DNA from: CAYVQU01 sp964453155
Lineage (GTDB): Bacteria; Chloroflexota; Anaerolineae; Anaerolineales; UBA11858
Length of the DNA stretch: 14,422 bases
Reading direction: 5' to 3'
Assembly (NCBI GenBank): GCA_964453155.1
Contig: CAYVQU010000139.1
Location: forward strand, 1-14,422
The notes beneath the pieces were generated by a model, which was given only the letters and a program-made list of their open reading frames with translations, had not been told where the DNA came from and searched no databases. A program made the translations under genes and the position numbers. Shown here in pieces: positions 1-6,923 of this stretch (its first letter is position 1; every line of letters starts with the position of its first letter).

Positions 1-15
1 TGCCTATGTTTTTCG

Positions 16-3000
16 TTAATTTTCTGTTCTACCGCTACTTTTTGAGATGACACCGCTCAAGGAATAAAATTCATCCAGGGTGGCCGGAAAAATATCGACC
101 CGCATTTTTTCACCCAGATTGATGTGGTTGGTGCCTTTTTCGGTGCGCACATAGCAAACCGGTATGACCGGCACTCCCGTAAACATTACCAGCGGGTTAG
201 GGAACAGCCAACATTCCTGGGCCGGAACGGCATATCCTTCGTTAAGATAAAAGTCTAACTTTTGGTTGATCCCGGCCTGGGTGAGGGGGATTTCAGTCGA
301 TTCGGTGGCCGAATGGGCGTATTTGTCTTCGCCATCTTCGTCGGGATCCCACTCATAATTTGGAATGATATTGCGGCCGATGCTGCTATGTTGATCGTTT
401 TGACTTTCTTGGAGGTAATATTGAAAATTCGAAGAACGTAAATTATCGTCACTGTACTGCCACCAATATAGCCCCGCCAGGATGCTGCCTTGGGTATCGG
501 TCCAATCGATGTGCTGAATTTCGTTGGTGATGGTGGCCTCCCAAGTCAGGCTGTTCCCAACCGCCATGCCCTCGGTGACATCGAGAAAATCCTGGGAAAC
601 ATCCGAAATCGTCAGCCGCTTATCATCCCCTAAATCCACCATGACATTGCCGCTGTAAATGGCCCAGCGGATGCCGAAAGCCAGCCAGCCGGTTATGCCG
701 CGGCAAATGCCATTTTTCGATTTGGTGGCGGTACACACCAGCATCACGACGGAATCGAACAAGGAAATAATCGCGGCGATAATTTGACCTACAACCGGTA
801 TCGCCGTTATCATCAGCAAAATAATGCCGGCGATGGTCCCGGCTACCTGGGTGGCAAACGCGAAATTGGCCGCCATACTCCCCGGGACCAGGCTGGAGGA
901 AAAAAGCTGGTACATGAAAATTCCCCAGGTACCAATTTCAGTGAGTACTAACCCGATCGTGGTCGCAGTGGTGAATTTGGCGGCGACACTGCCCACATTT
1001 TTTAGAGTCGTAATGGTTTTATACAATTCGAAGACCGATCTGAGCGTGACCATTGCGTTGAGGGTATGCAGCAGGGGATCGATCCCATAGTGTTCGGCCA
1101 CGACGTAGAGGGCCATGGTTGCCCAGGCGGCCATCACCGTCATTCCAGTTCTGCGCGATTCCTTGGTGGTGGTCATTTCGCCAGTGAACACGTCTTTGTA
1201 GCCATCGACGTCCATTAAGAATGGCCGGGTTTTGCCAACCTCGGTGGCGTGTTTGGCGTAAATTTCCGTCATAAGTTTGGTCACGCGGGCGATCACCCCC
1301 CCATCTTGCATGACATCTTGGATGGATTTTTCCAGGTCAAAATCTTCAACGGCCATATCGTGGTAAGCGCCGATCAATTCATCGCCGACCTGAACCAGGG
1401 CCGAATTGCCGCGGTACATGGCCAGGTAAAAACTTTGGGCGATGAAAATTTGTCCCCGGCGTAGATCCTCATAATCGGGGTCGTCCTGATATTCGGTGAA
1501 TAACTCCTCGTAACGGACTTCGATCCGGTCCCAATATTCGTCCAAGGGATAGGATTCCCACTGATCGTCCCCGCTATCGAAGCGATACGTGGCCCAATTC
1601 ATGGAAACCACGGTTTCTTCCGGACTTTTTTCCGAATCAATTTGAATGGTTACTTTGACGGTATCAGAGACCGTTTCGGTGGTGGTGGCGTCACTGCCCA
1701 AAGCGGCGGCGCGGTAGTGGGATTCCTGGGTAAATAGGAGGGTGGGAGCCTCGCTGCCCGCATCGATATAGCTCTTGAAATGGTCATCCAAGATTTTTTC
1801 GGTCTCCGTCATCGCCATCTGAACCATTTGATCGGAGATGTCGTAGGCATAGGTTAATACCTGGGTCGCGGTGATGGGGACCCCCCATAATTCATCGTCA
1901 CCGTCGGCATAGCCATTGTTCTGATTGGTGGGATAATCCCAACGATTAACGATCTCTGTGATGGTAATGTCCCGATTGCCATCATCATCCTGGTCTCGGC
2001 CCACTAAGAAGGATTTATCTAAACCCCAGGCCAAGTTCCATAAAACCTCATCATATTCACGGTCATTTTCGGACTCTTGGGCCGGGTCTTCGAAGATTAC
2101 CCCGACCTCAACCCCATGATCTTCGCGGACGGTCATCCCGGTGAGATACCAGGTTTCGGGGTAAGCCCGCACAATTTGGGTGGTATCGAGGACCCATTCA
2201 TCTTCTTCACAGGTTCCGGCAAAATCTTCGGCTTCTGAACATTGGTGGTCTACCAACATCTGCAGCACCCAAACAACATTGACTTTGTGGGTATCCCCCC
2301 AGTCGGCGGTTTGGGGCCAATAGTGCATCCGACCGGCGAAGGCGACTCGATCAGCTTCGGTTTCATCGGATACCAGGTTGAGCGGCAGATAGGCCAACAG
2401 GGTGCCATCCTTCGCTTTCTCGCGGACCGAAATCGCGTAGGGATCTAACGGTTCACGGTCGATCATTTGATCCGCATACGGCCCGTTGACAATGTTGCCA
2501 AGGTTCAGACAGTATTCGTCTGAACCATTTGTGAGTTTGATGCCATGTTCTCCGTTGGCTAACTCGGTTAATTTTTTGGCCGTGATGGTGCGGGTATCTC
2601 CATCGGAAAGGTTATCCCAGTTATGCAGGGCATCGTCGAGATCATTACAAGCGTTTTCATTGATTTCAACCTCGTAAGTGGCATCGGCCGTAAAGGTCAG
2701 ATCGATATCGGCCCCAGCTTGTTCCAGGTGAACGGTAGCCGAAATCTCGCCGCTGAATGCCACCTCGATCGCTGGATTTGCCAGTTTTAACGGCACGGAA
2801 TCACCGGGCATTTCAATTTCGAGCATCGGGATCAAGCGGAGGTCGCCATTATCCGCGTTGGGTGCAATGGCTTCCCCTTCTGGGGCAATATCTTCAAACG
2901 TTGAATTGTTCCCTTGCTGGCGTTGAATCTGGCCGCGCTCGTCGTTGCTGGGCCAATCTAAAACATTGAGCGCATACCAGAGATGTTCTTCGTTCTCCGG

Positions 3001-4746
3001 CCGGATTTGAAAATCGACGAAGGCCGGTTGGTCGGCCTGTAACCCATCCACTTGGAATAAAAGAGGATGATCTTCGTCAAACAGGTCACCCGCATTATTC
3101 TCAAATTCATAGGGTGAAAGATCGATCAGATCGGGGACCCCATCACCGTCATCATCGCGGTCAAAGGGGTCAGGGGTACCATCTGAATCGGTATCTTGGC
3201 AGGTGTCGAACTTGCCATCGGGTGAGACCTCGCCCGCCTCCACATCCACTTGTCGGGCGTCGCACTCAATATTATCGGGATTGCCATCCCCATTGGTGTC
3301 GATATGATTGGGGTTGGTGTACCACCATTGGTTGTTATAGAAGAAACCTTTGATCTCGGCGTTATCTGTGATTTGGTCGCCATCGGTGTCTTTGTCCTCC
3401 GGGTCCGTCCCCAGGCGTTCCTCCTGTCGATCGGTCAGACCATCACCGTCACAATCTGCATTTTCGGGGCAAGGATCGTCGCCATTTGACAATCCATCCT
3501 CATCGCAATCGGCATTGTCATCGTTGAGGTCACAGTCATCCCCGTTGGTGGGCGCGGCCGGTTGACTGGGTTTTACCCTGCCTTCCTGGCTATTGACAGT
3601 AGATTCATCAGTATTGGCGAGTAAATTTTGATGGGGATCCCAACCATAACCATTCATTTCAGCTTGGGCCGCCCACTCAGCCTGCCGGTGGGCCTCGGCC
3701 GCGGCATACTGCTCCTGTTGAACTTCCTGCTCTTGATAAAAGGCATACACCTGATACCCCTGAATAAGCGGGGTGACCACCATCGAGCAAATGACGGCAA
3801 CCACGATGGCGACATAAACGTGTTTGGCTTTACTATTGATGAGACCCAGCCCTAATAATCCTAAAAATGCAATTGAGATCAGATTTTCAGGCTGCTGCAC
3901 TTGGGAAATGGTGTTAGAGATGGATGACTGAAGATGGGTGACTGGTGATTGGTGACTGGCAAGCGCTTCCCGGTTGAAATTCGAGAAATCGGTGAAAACT
4001 TGAACGGAGACGCGTTCGCCGTTCTTTTGTTGTGGGTATTGGATCGCGACGTTTAGGCGCAAGGGCAGTCCGTCTCGATCGAGCCAGACTTCACCGGAAC
4101 CGACCGCCGCCCGATATTGCTCGGGGGCGTTGAGCCGCAGGCCGGCGGGGAGGGCACCTTCTCGGCGAAGGTGATCTTCCAGTTGAGCGCGAAGATGGTT
4201 GGCCAACAAGGGGCCGCTTAAATCGAATTGATATTGGGCCGCGTACCGGGCTGCGGCGGGATCGGAAACCAGGCGCACATTTTGAGCCGCGACCAGGAAA
4301 CCGGTGAAATCATTCCCTGGGGCGAAACTGCCGGTAAAATTATCAATTTTTTGCCAACTACCTCCGCCCACCCGGCCTTGGGCTTCCCGACCGGTTACCC
4401 GAACTTCAACAGCATCGGCAGCGTTGGTAACATTGCCGCCATTTTGCCAGATCCGCATTTGCAGGCTTTCAGCGGGGAGATTGGTTTGCCCATCAAGATA
4501 GAGAGTCTCAACCCGACTACTGCGCCCGGCATTGGCAATCGTCGGCGCCAGGGCTGTTTTTTGCACCACTCGCGAACTAAAATGATATTGTCCAGCCTCC
4601 GCGGCTAAGTTCCAGGCGCGTTGGACTTGTCCTTGCGGAGATTGATCTGGCGCGGCCTGGGAGGCAATCGGAATAAAAATAAGGCTGACGATCAATAGGA
4701 AAAGCAGCGCGCTGACCCAATGGCGCGCCTGGCGATGTGATGGCAT
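16..4746 (-). CDS. Large exported membrane-anchored protein with TSP3 calcium-binding repeats
   Basis: This 1576-residue protein is probably exported and anchored in the cell envelope; its function is unknown. Residues 8-31 form a signal peptide or N-terminal anchor with a possible cleavage site near SQA-AP. Residues 36-265 are a predicted beta-rich domain that ends in a 'WLDRDGLPLRLNV' strand, loosely like LolA/LppX lipoprotein folds (inference). Two membrane segments lie at about 287-303 and 308-330, followed by a Gln/Glu/Ala-rich stretch. Residues 403-545 carry five or six Asp-rich DxDxDGxxD units typical of thrombospondin type 3 calcium-binding repeats. The region 560-1200 is not recognised. 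Hydrophobic segments follow at about 1203-1218, 1260-1283, 1291-1318 and 1320-1340, with a soluble tail to 1576. The ATG at 4746 has AGGAGA five bases upstream. Residues 263-276 are encoded by a repeat-like insertion. The reading frame is certain; family and role are not. Confidence 0.9.
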   Translation of the reverse strand: MPSHRQARHWVSALLFLLIVSLIFIPIASQAAPDQSPQGQVQRAWNLAAEAGQYHFSSRVVQKTALAPTIANAGRSSRVETLYLDGQTNLPAESLQMRIWQNGGNVTNAADAVEVRVTGREAQGRVGGGSWQKIDNFTGSFAPGNDFTGFLVAAQNVRLVSDPAAARYAAQYQFDLSGPLLANHLRAQLEDHLRREGALPAGLRLNAPEQYRAAVGSGEVWLDRDGLPLRLNVAIQYPQQKNGERVSVQVFTDFSNFNREALASHQSPVTHLQSSISNTISQVQQPENLISIAFLGLLGLGLINSKAKHVYVAIVVAVICSMVVTPLIQGYQVYAFYQEQEVQQEQYAAAEAHRQAEWAAQAEMNGYGWDPHQNLLANTDESTVNSQEGRVKPSQPAAPTNGDDCDLNDDNADCDEDGLSNGDDPCPENADCDGDGLTDRQEERLGTDPEDKDTDGDQITDNAEIKGFFYNNQWWYTNPNHIDTNGDGNPDNIECDARQVDVEAGEVSPDGKFDTCQDTDSDGTPDPFDRDDDGDGVPDLIDLSPYEFENNAGDLFDEDHPLLFQVDGLQADQPAFVDFQIRPENEEHLWYALNVLDWPSNDERGQIQRQQGNNSTFEDIAPEGEAIAPNADNGDLRLIPMLEIEMPGDSVPLKLANPAIEVAFSGEISATVHLEQAGADIDLTFTADATYEVEINENACNDLDDALHNWDNLSDGDTRTITAKKLTELANGEHGIKLTNGSDEYCLNLGNIVNGPYADQMIDREPLDPYAISVREKAKDGTLLAYLPLNLVSDETEADRVAFAGRMHYWPQTADWGDTHKVNVVWVLQMLVDHQCSEAEDFAGTCEEDEWVLDTTQIVRAYPETWYLTGMTVREDHGVEVGVIFEDPAQESENDREYDEVLWNLAWGLDKSFLVGRDQDDDGNRDITITEIVNRWDYPTNQNNGYADGDDELWGVPITATQVLTYAYDISDQMVQMAMTETEKILDDHFKSYIDAGSEAPTLLFTQESHYRAAALGSDATTTETVSDTVKVTIQIDSEKSPEETVVSMNWATYRFDSGDDQWESYPLDEYWDRIEVRYEELFTEYQDDPDYEDLRRGQIFIAQSFYLAMYRGNSALVQVGDELIGAYHDMAVEDFDLEKSIQDVMQDGGVIARVTKLMTEIYAKHATEVGKTRPFLMDVDGYKDVFTGEMTTTKESRRTGMTVMAAWATMALYVVAEHYGIDPLLHTLNAMVTLRSVFELYKTITTLKNVGSVAAKFTTATTIGLVLTEIGTWGIFMYQLFSSSLVPGSMAANFAFATQVAGTIAGIILLMITAIPVVGQIIAAIISLFDSVVMLVCTATKSKNGICRGITGWLAFGIRWAIYSGNVMVDLGDDKRLTISDVSQDFLDVTEGMAVGNSLTWEATITNEIQHIDWTDTQGSILAGLYWWQYSDDNLRSSNFQYYLQESQNDQHSSIGRNIIPNYEWDPDEDGEDKYAHSATESTEIPLTQAGINQKLDFYLNEGYAVPAQECWLFPNPLVMFTGVPVIPVCYVRTEKGTNHINLGEKMRVDIFPATLDEFYSLSGVISKSSGRTEN

Positions 4747-4751
4747 GGTGG

Positions 4752-4757
4752 TCTCCT
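4752..4757 (-). promoter_or_regulatory. Ribosome binding site of the large exported protein
   Basis: On the minus strand the sequence reads AGGAGA, then five bases, then ATG at 4746. It is a strong Shine-Dalgarno match and fixes the start of the 1576-residue protein. Most other genes in the window lack such a clear site, so this gene may be well translated. Confidence 0.75.
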
Positions 4758-4760
4758 AAA

Positions 4761-4827
4761 GTATCCACTACCGGCTCAAATGAACAGCCTGGAATCCCCT
4801 AAATATTCATTGGTAAGTAGTGGATAC
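4761..4827. repeat. 11-bp inverted repeat in the leader of the exported protein gene
   Basis: GTATCCACTAC at 4761-4771 is exactly mirrored by GTAGTGGATAC at 4817-4827, with 45 bases between. It lies just upstream of the ribosome binding site of the large minus-strand gene. It could be a regulator-binding pair, a 5' leader stem, or the trace of a small inserted unit; the sequence alone does not decide. There is no T-run beside either arm, so it does not look like an intrinsic terminator. Confidence 0.6.
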
Positions 4828-4891
4828 GCAATTCGCACAATTTTAGCAGGTTTTACAATCTAAGTAATCATTTCACCATCATTTTTTTTGA

Positions 4892-5149
4892 AGCCCCCAA
4901 GGGTTTCAAAAAGAAACTATTCCTTTTGGTAGTTCCCTGAAAAATCCCTGGGGTCTATTCGAACGGGCATTTATTGACCATTGCCTGATCTTAGACACAA
5001 CAACCAGAAGCCAAATTCTATCCCTCGGATTAGGATATAATCCAACCCCACTGGACCGTACTCTGTTTACAGAAAAAAGAATTACCATCCGCGGCACAAC
5101 AGCCAATGAAAAACCTACTGCGGATGATACCTTAGCGATATCGATATGA
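4892..5149 (+). other. Stop-free frame upstream of and overlapping the DUF92 gene; possible gene remnant
   Basis: After the TGA at 4889 this frame stays open for 85 codons and ends at the TGA 5147-5149, which overlaps the DUF92 start as ATGA. The translation has a protein-like mix of residues (for example FERAFIDHCLILD near the middle and KRITIRGTT near the end), but I do not recognise a family. It has no in-frame ATG, GTG or TTG, only ATT at 4919 and CTG codons. It may be the 3' end of a decayed gene, a gene with a rare start, or chance: an open frame of this length is not very unlikely. The ATGA overlap and the lack of a ribosome binding site for DUF92 fit translational coupling. A short plus-strand frame begins at ATG 4780 and stops at 4863, so the region upstream is not a simple continuation. 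Confidence 0.3.
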
Positions 5150-5949
5150 AGTTATTAATCGGAATTAGTCTCGGAATACTTGTTAGCCTGGCGGCCTGGC
5201 GGCTGCGGTCGCTCTCGAATAGTGGGGCAGTGGCCGCGGCAGTCACTGGCGGCTTGATCTTAGGGTTGGGCGGTCTCCCCTGGGCGGCGTTGCTGCTGAC
5301 GTTTTTTATCTCTTCCAGTGCCCTCTCGAAGATTTTCAAACGGCAAAAGAAATCACTGGGTGAGAAATTTGCCAAAGGCAGCCAACGCGATTGGGGCCAG
5401 GTAGCGGCCAATGGTGGCTTGGGCACTGCCTTAGTCCTCCTGCTAGCCCTGAGCGGAGCGGATAGTGCCGTCGAAGGGTGGCTGTGGGCGGCCTATGCGG
5501 GCGCGCTGGCAACGGTCAACGCCGATACCTGGGCGACCGAAATCGGGGTGTTGAATCCCAAACCGCCGCGGCTGATTACGAACTGGAAAATGGTTGAACC
5601 GGGGACTTCGGGGGGGATTTCGGTTTTGGGAACCCTGGCGACGATCGGGGGCGCGGCCCTCGTCGGGGTGAGTGCGGCCTTATTTTCCGTTGCGGGGGCG
5701 CGGTGGTCCATTTTGTTGGCAGCTACTCTGGGGGGCGTTGCCGGAGCCTTCTGCGATTCTCTCCTCGGAGCCACCGTCCAGGCGATTTATCATTGTCCCC
5801 ACTGCAATAAAGAGACTGAACGCCATCCAATTCACTCCTGCGGTACGTCGACGGTTCAAATCCGCGGCTGGGGCTGGCTGAATAATGATTTGGTGAATTT
5901 TTTGGCTTCGCTTGTGGGGGCGATGGTGGCAGTGATCTGTTATCTGTGA
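5146..5949 (+). CDS. DUF92 family integral membrane protein
   Basis: This 267-residue polytopic membrane protein belongs to the DUF92 family, whose plant and cyanobacterial member VTE6 acts as a phytyl-phosphate kinase. The substrate in a bacterium without tocopherol is unknown; a role in prenyl-phosphate metabolism is inference. Family landmarks are visible: KGSQRDWGQVAANGG at about 77-91, ATVNADTWATEIG at 122-134, EPGTSGGIS at 151-159, CDSLLGATVQ at 203-212 and LNNDLVNF at 245-252. Cytoplasmic-loop Cys217, Cys220, His230 and Cys232 form a possible metal site. About six hydrophobic helices span the rest. The ATG at 5146 overlaps the preceding open frame as ATGA and has no Shine-Dalgarno, which suggests coupled or leaderless translation. 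It converges on the next gene with a 36-bp gap. Confidence 0.9.
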   Translation: MKLLIGISLGILVSLAAWRLRSLSNSGAVAAAVTGGLILGLGGLPWAALLLTFFISSSALSKIFKRQKKSLGEKFAKGSQRDWGQVAANGGLGTALVLLLALSGADSAVEGWLWAAYAGALATVNADTWATEIGVLNPKPPRLITNWKMVEPGTSGGISVLGTLATIGGAALVGVSAALFSVAGARWSILLAATLGGVAGAFCDSLLGATVQAIYHCPHCNKETERHPIHSCGTSTVQIRGWGWLNNDLVNFLASLVGAMVAVICYL

Positions 5950-5985
5950 TCAATCATCAGTTTTGGGTGGCAGACTGTTTACTGA

Positions 5986-6837
5986 TTACTGATAACCGCC
6001 TACTGATAACCGCCTACTGAATATTTGCAGTACCAAGGCTGTCCGCCAGAAAGCGACCGCGGCCATACCATGGGCTAATATCGCGAATAATGGCGGTTTT
6101 GCCAGGGTGTAATATGTCCAGCATTCGCGGGTAGTCCCCCAATATTCGAGGAAATACCCTAATCCCGACCCGGCGATGAAAGTCAGCACGGCTAGGCGAT
6201 GATCCGTCGGTGTTAAGGTCAAGAATACGACCAAAATCGTCGCCATGATCGTCAGCGACTTGTCCATCGTCGGCCAGACATAGTTCAACATCAGGGCAAA
6301 AAATGTCAGGAAAATTAGCCAGTAGCTTATTTTATCCAACCATAAAAACCACGAAGGAACACGAAGATTCGCAAAACCGTTCTCTTTGTGCTTCTTGGTA
6401 TCCTTTGTGGTTAGATTGAGTAAAGATTGTAAAACTCGAGCTAACCTGTCAATTGACAAACTCGCAATCGGCCACGCGGGGATAATCCACAGCGGGGGAC
6501 GTTCGGCGGTGTAGTACCACCAAATTTCGGTCTGGGTCCCCCAACTCTCGATGACGAGACCGCCCACAAACCCGACGAAGACGATCCAGGCATCGGTGCG
6601 CAAGTCCGCTCCGGCCATAATCAGGAGCGACATCACCAGCCAGATACCCACCAGCAACCAATCGAAGTCGCGCCACCAGGGGCCGCCCCAATCGATATAG
6701 GCCAGCAGCTCCTCAGCCAGCGGCCACCAGGCATAAACGATCACCCCACACAGGAGCACAAATCCGCTGAAGAGGACATAACTATCCCGGGTCCAGCCCA
6801 TCATTTCTGCAATTCGAGTTCCAATTCGGCGTAACAT
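5986..6837 (-). CDS. Internally duplicated integral membrane protein of unknown function
   Basis: This 283-residue protein has about seven to eight hydrophobic helices and no family I recognise. It consists of two similar halves. Residues 92-137 contain ESWGTQTEIWWYYTAERPPLW, and residues 224-271 contain EYWGTTRECWTYYTLAKPPLF; each is followed by a similar helix ending in VLQ. The shared pattern E-x-W-G-T-x(4)-W-x-Y-Y-x(4)-P-P-L suggests an ancestral tandem duplication and a paired active or binding site near the membrane surface (inference). Between the halves, residues about 142-164 (TTKDTKKHKE...LRVPSWFLW) are encoded by a palindromic repeat. The last residues, RRLSVGGYQ, and the stop come from another repeat. 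The ATG at 6837 has no clear Shine-Dalgarno. It is divergent from the SbcC gene and convergent with DUF92. Confidence 0.8.
   Translation of the reverse strand: MLRRIGTRIAEMMGWTRDSYVLFSGFVLLCGVIVYAWWPLAEELLAYIDWGGPWWRDFDWLLVGIWLVMSLLIMAGADLRTDAWIVFVGFVGGLVIESWGTQTEIWWYYTAERPPLWIIPAWPIASLSIDRLARVLQSLLNLTTKDTKKHKENGFANLRVPSWFLWLDKISYWLIFLTFFALMLNYVWPTMDKSLTIMATILVVFLTLTPTDHRLAVLTFIAGSGLGYFLEYWGTTRECWTYYTLAKPPLFAILAHGMAAVAFWRTALVLQIFSRRLSVGGYQ
5988..6020. repeat. Two-copy 14-bp tandem repeat at the 3' end of the membrane protein gene
   Basis: The unit ACTGATAACCGCCT occurs twice in direct succession at 5988-6001 and 6002-6015 and starts a third time with ACTGAA. On the minus strand it encodes the final RRLSVGGYQ of the membrane protein and the TAA stop. 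Related 'ACTGATTACTGATAAC' text at 5981-5996 resembles low-complexity dispersed repeats often seen between genes in some environmental genomes (recollection, not a search). Confidence 0.8.
6347..6412. repeat. 66-bp imperfect palindrome embedded in frame in the membrane protein gene
   Basis: The left arm at 6347-6367 begins AACCACGAAGGAACACGAAG. The right arm at 6391-6412 is its near reverse complement (reading AACCACAAAGGATACCAAGA on the minus strand). The 66 bp equal 22 codons, so the reading frame is kept, and it adds a charged linker of about residues 142-164 between the duplicated halves. From general knowledge, AACCACGAAGG..ACACGAAG palindromes are a common dispersed intergenic repeat in environmental bacterial genomes. 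Finding one inside a coding sequence is the unusual part. Confidence 0.75.
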
Positions 6838-6857
6838 GGTGGGATTGTACTCGGGCC

Positions 6858-6866
6858 TGATATAAT
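6858..6866 (+). promoter_or_regulatory. Extended -10 promoter for the SbcC-type gene
   Basis: The plus strand reads TGATATAAT, a perfect extended -10 element (TGnTATAAT), about 57 bases before the ATG at 6924. No convincing -35 box lies 17 bases upstream, which is tolerated for extended -10 promoters. The same 86-bp divergent spacer contains TTGACC on the minus strand, which might serve the membrane protein gene, but its spacing to an A/T-rich -10 is poor. Confidence 0.45.
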
Positions 6867-6923
6867 TTTCCAGTGGTCGGTCAATTGCAATTCACTAAAC
6901 TCTAACGCTATCCCTACCTTTTT

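Noticed and set aside
4228..4608. Plus-strand open frame of 126 codons
   Set aside because: It is antisense to the well-supported start region of the large exported protein and has no recognisable motif or ribosome binding site.
4761..4827. Inverted repeat as the ends of an insertion sequence
   Set aside because: The arms are only 45 bases apart with no transposase and no flanking target duplication seen.
5988..6020. CRISPR-like repeats
   Set aside because: The units are directly adjacent, 14 bp long and without spacers; no cas gene is present.
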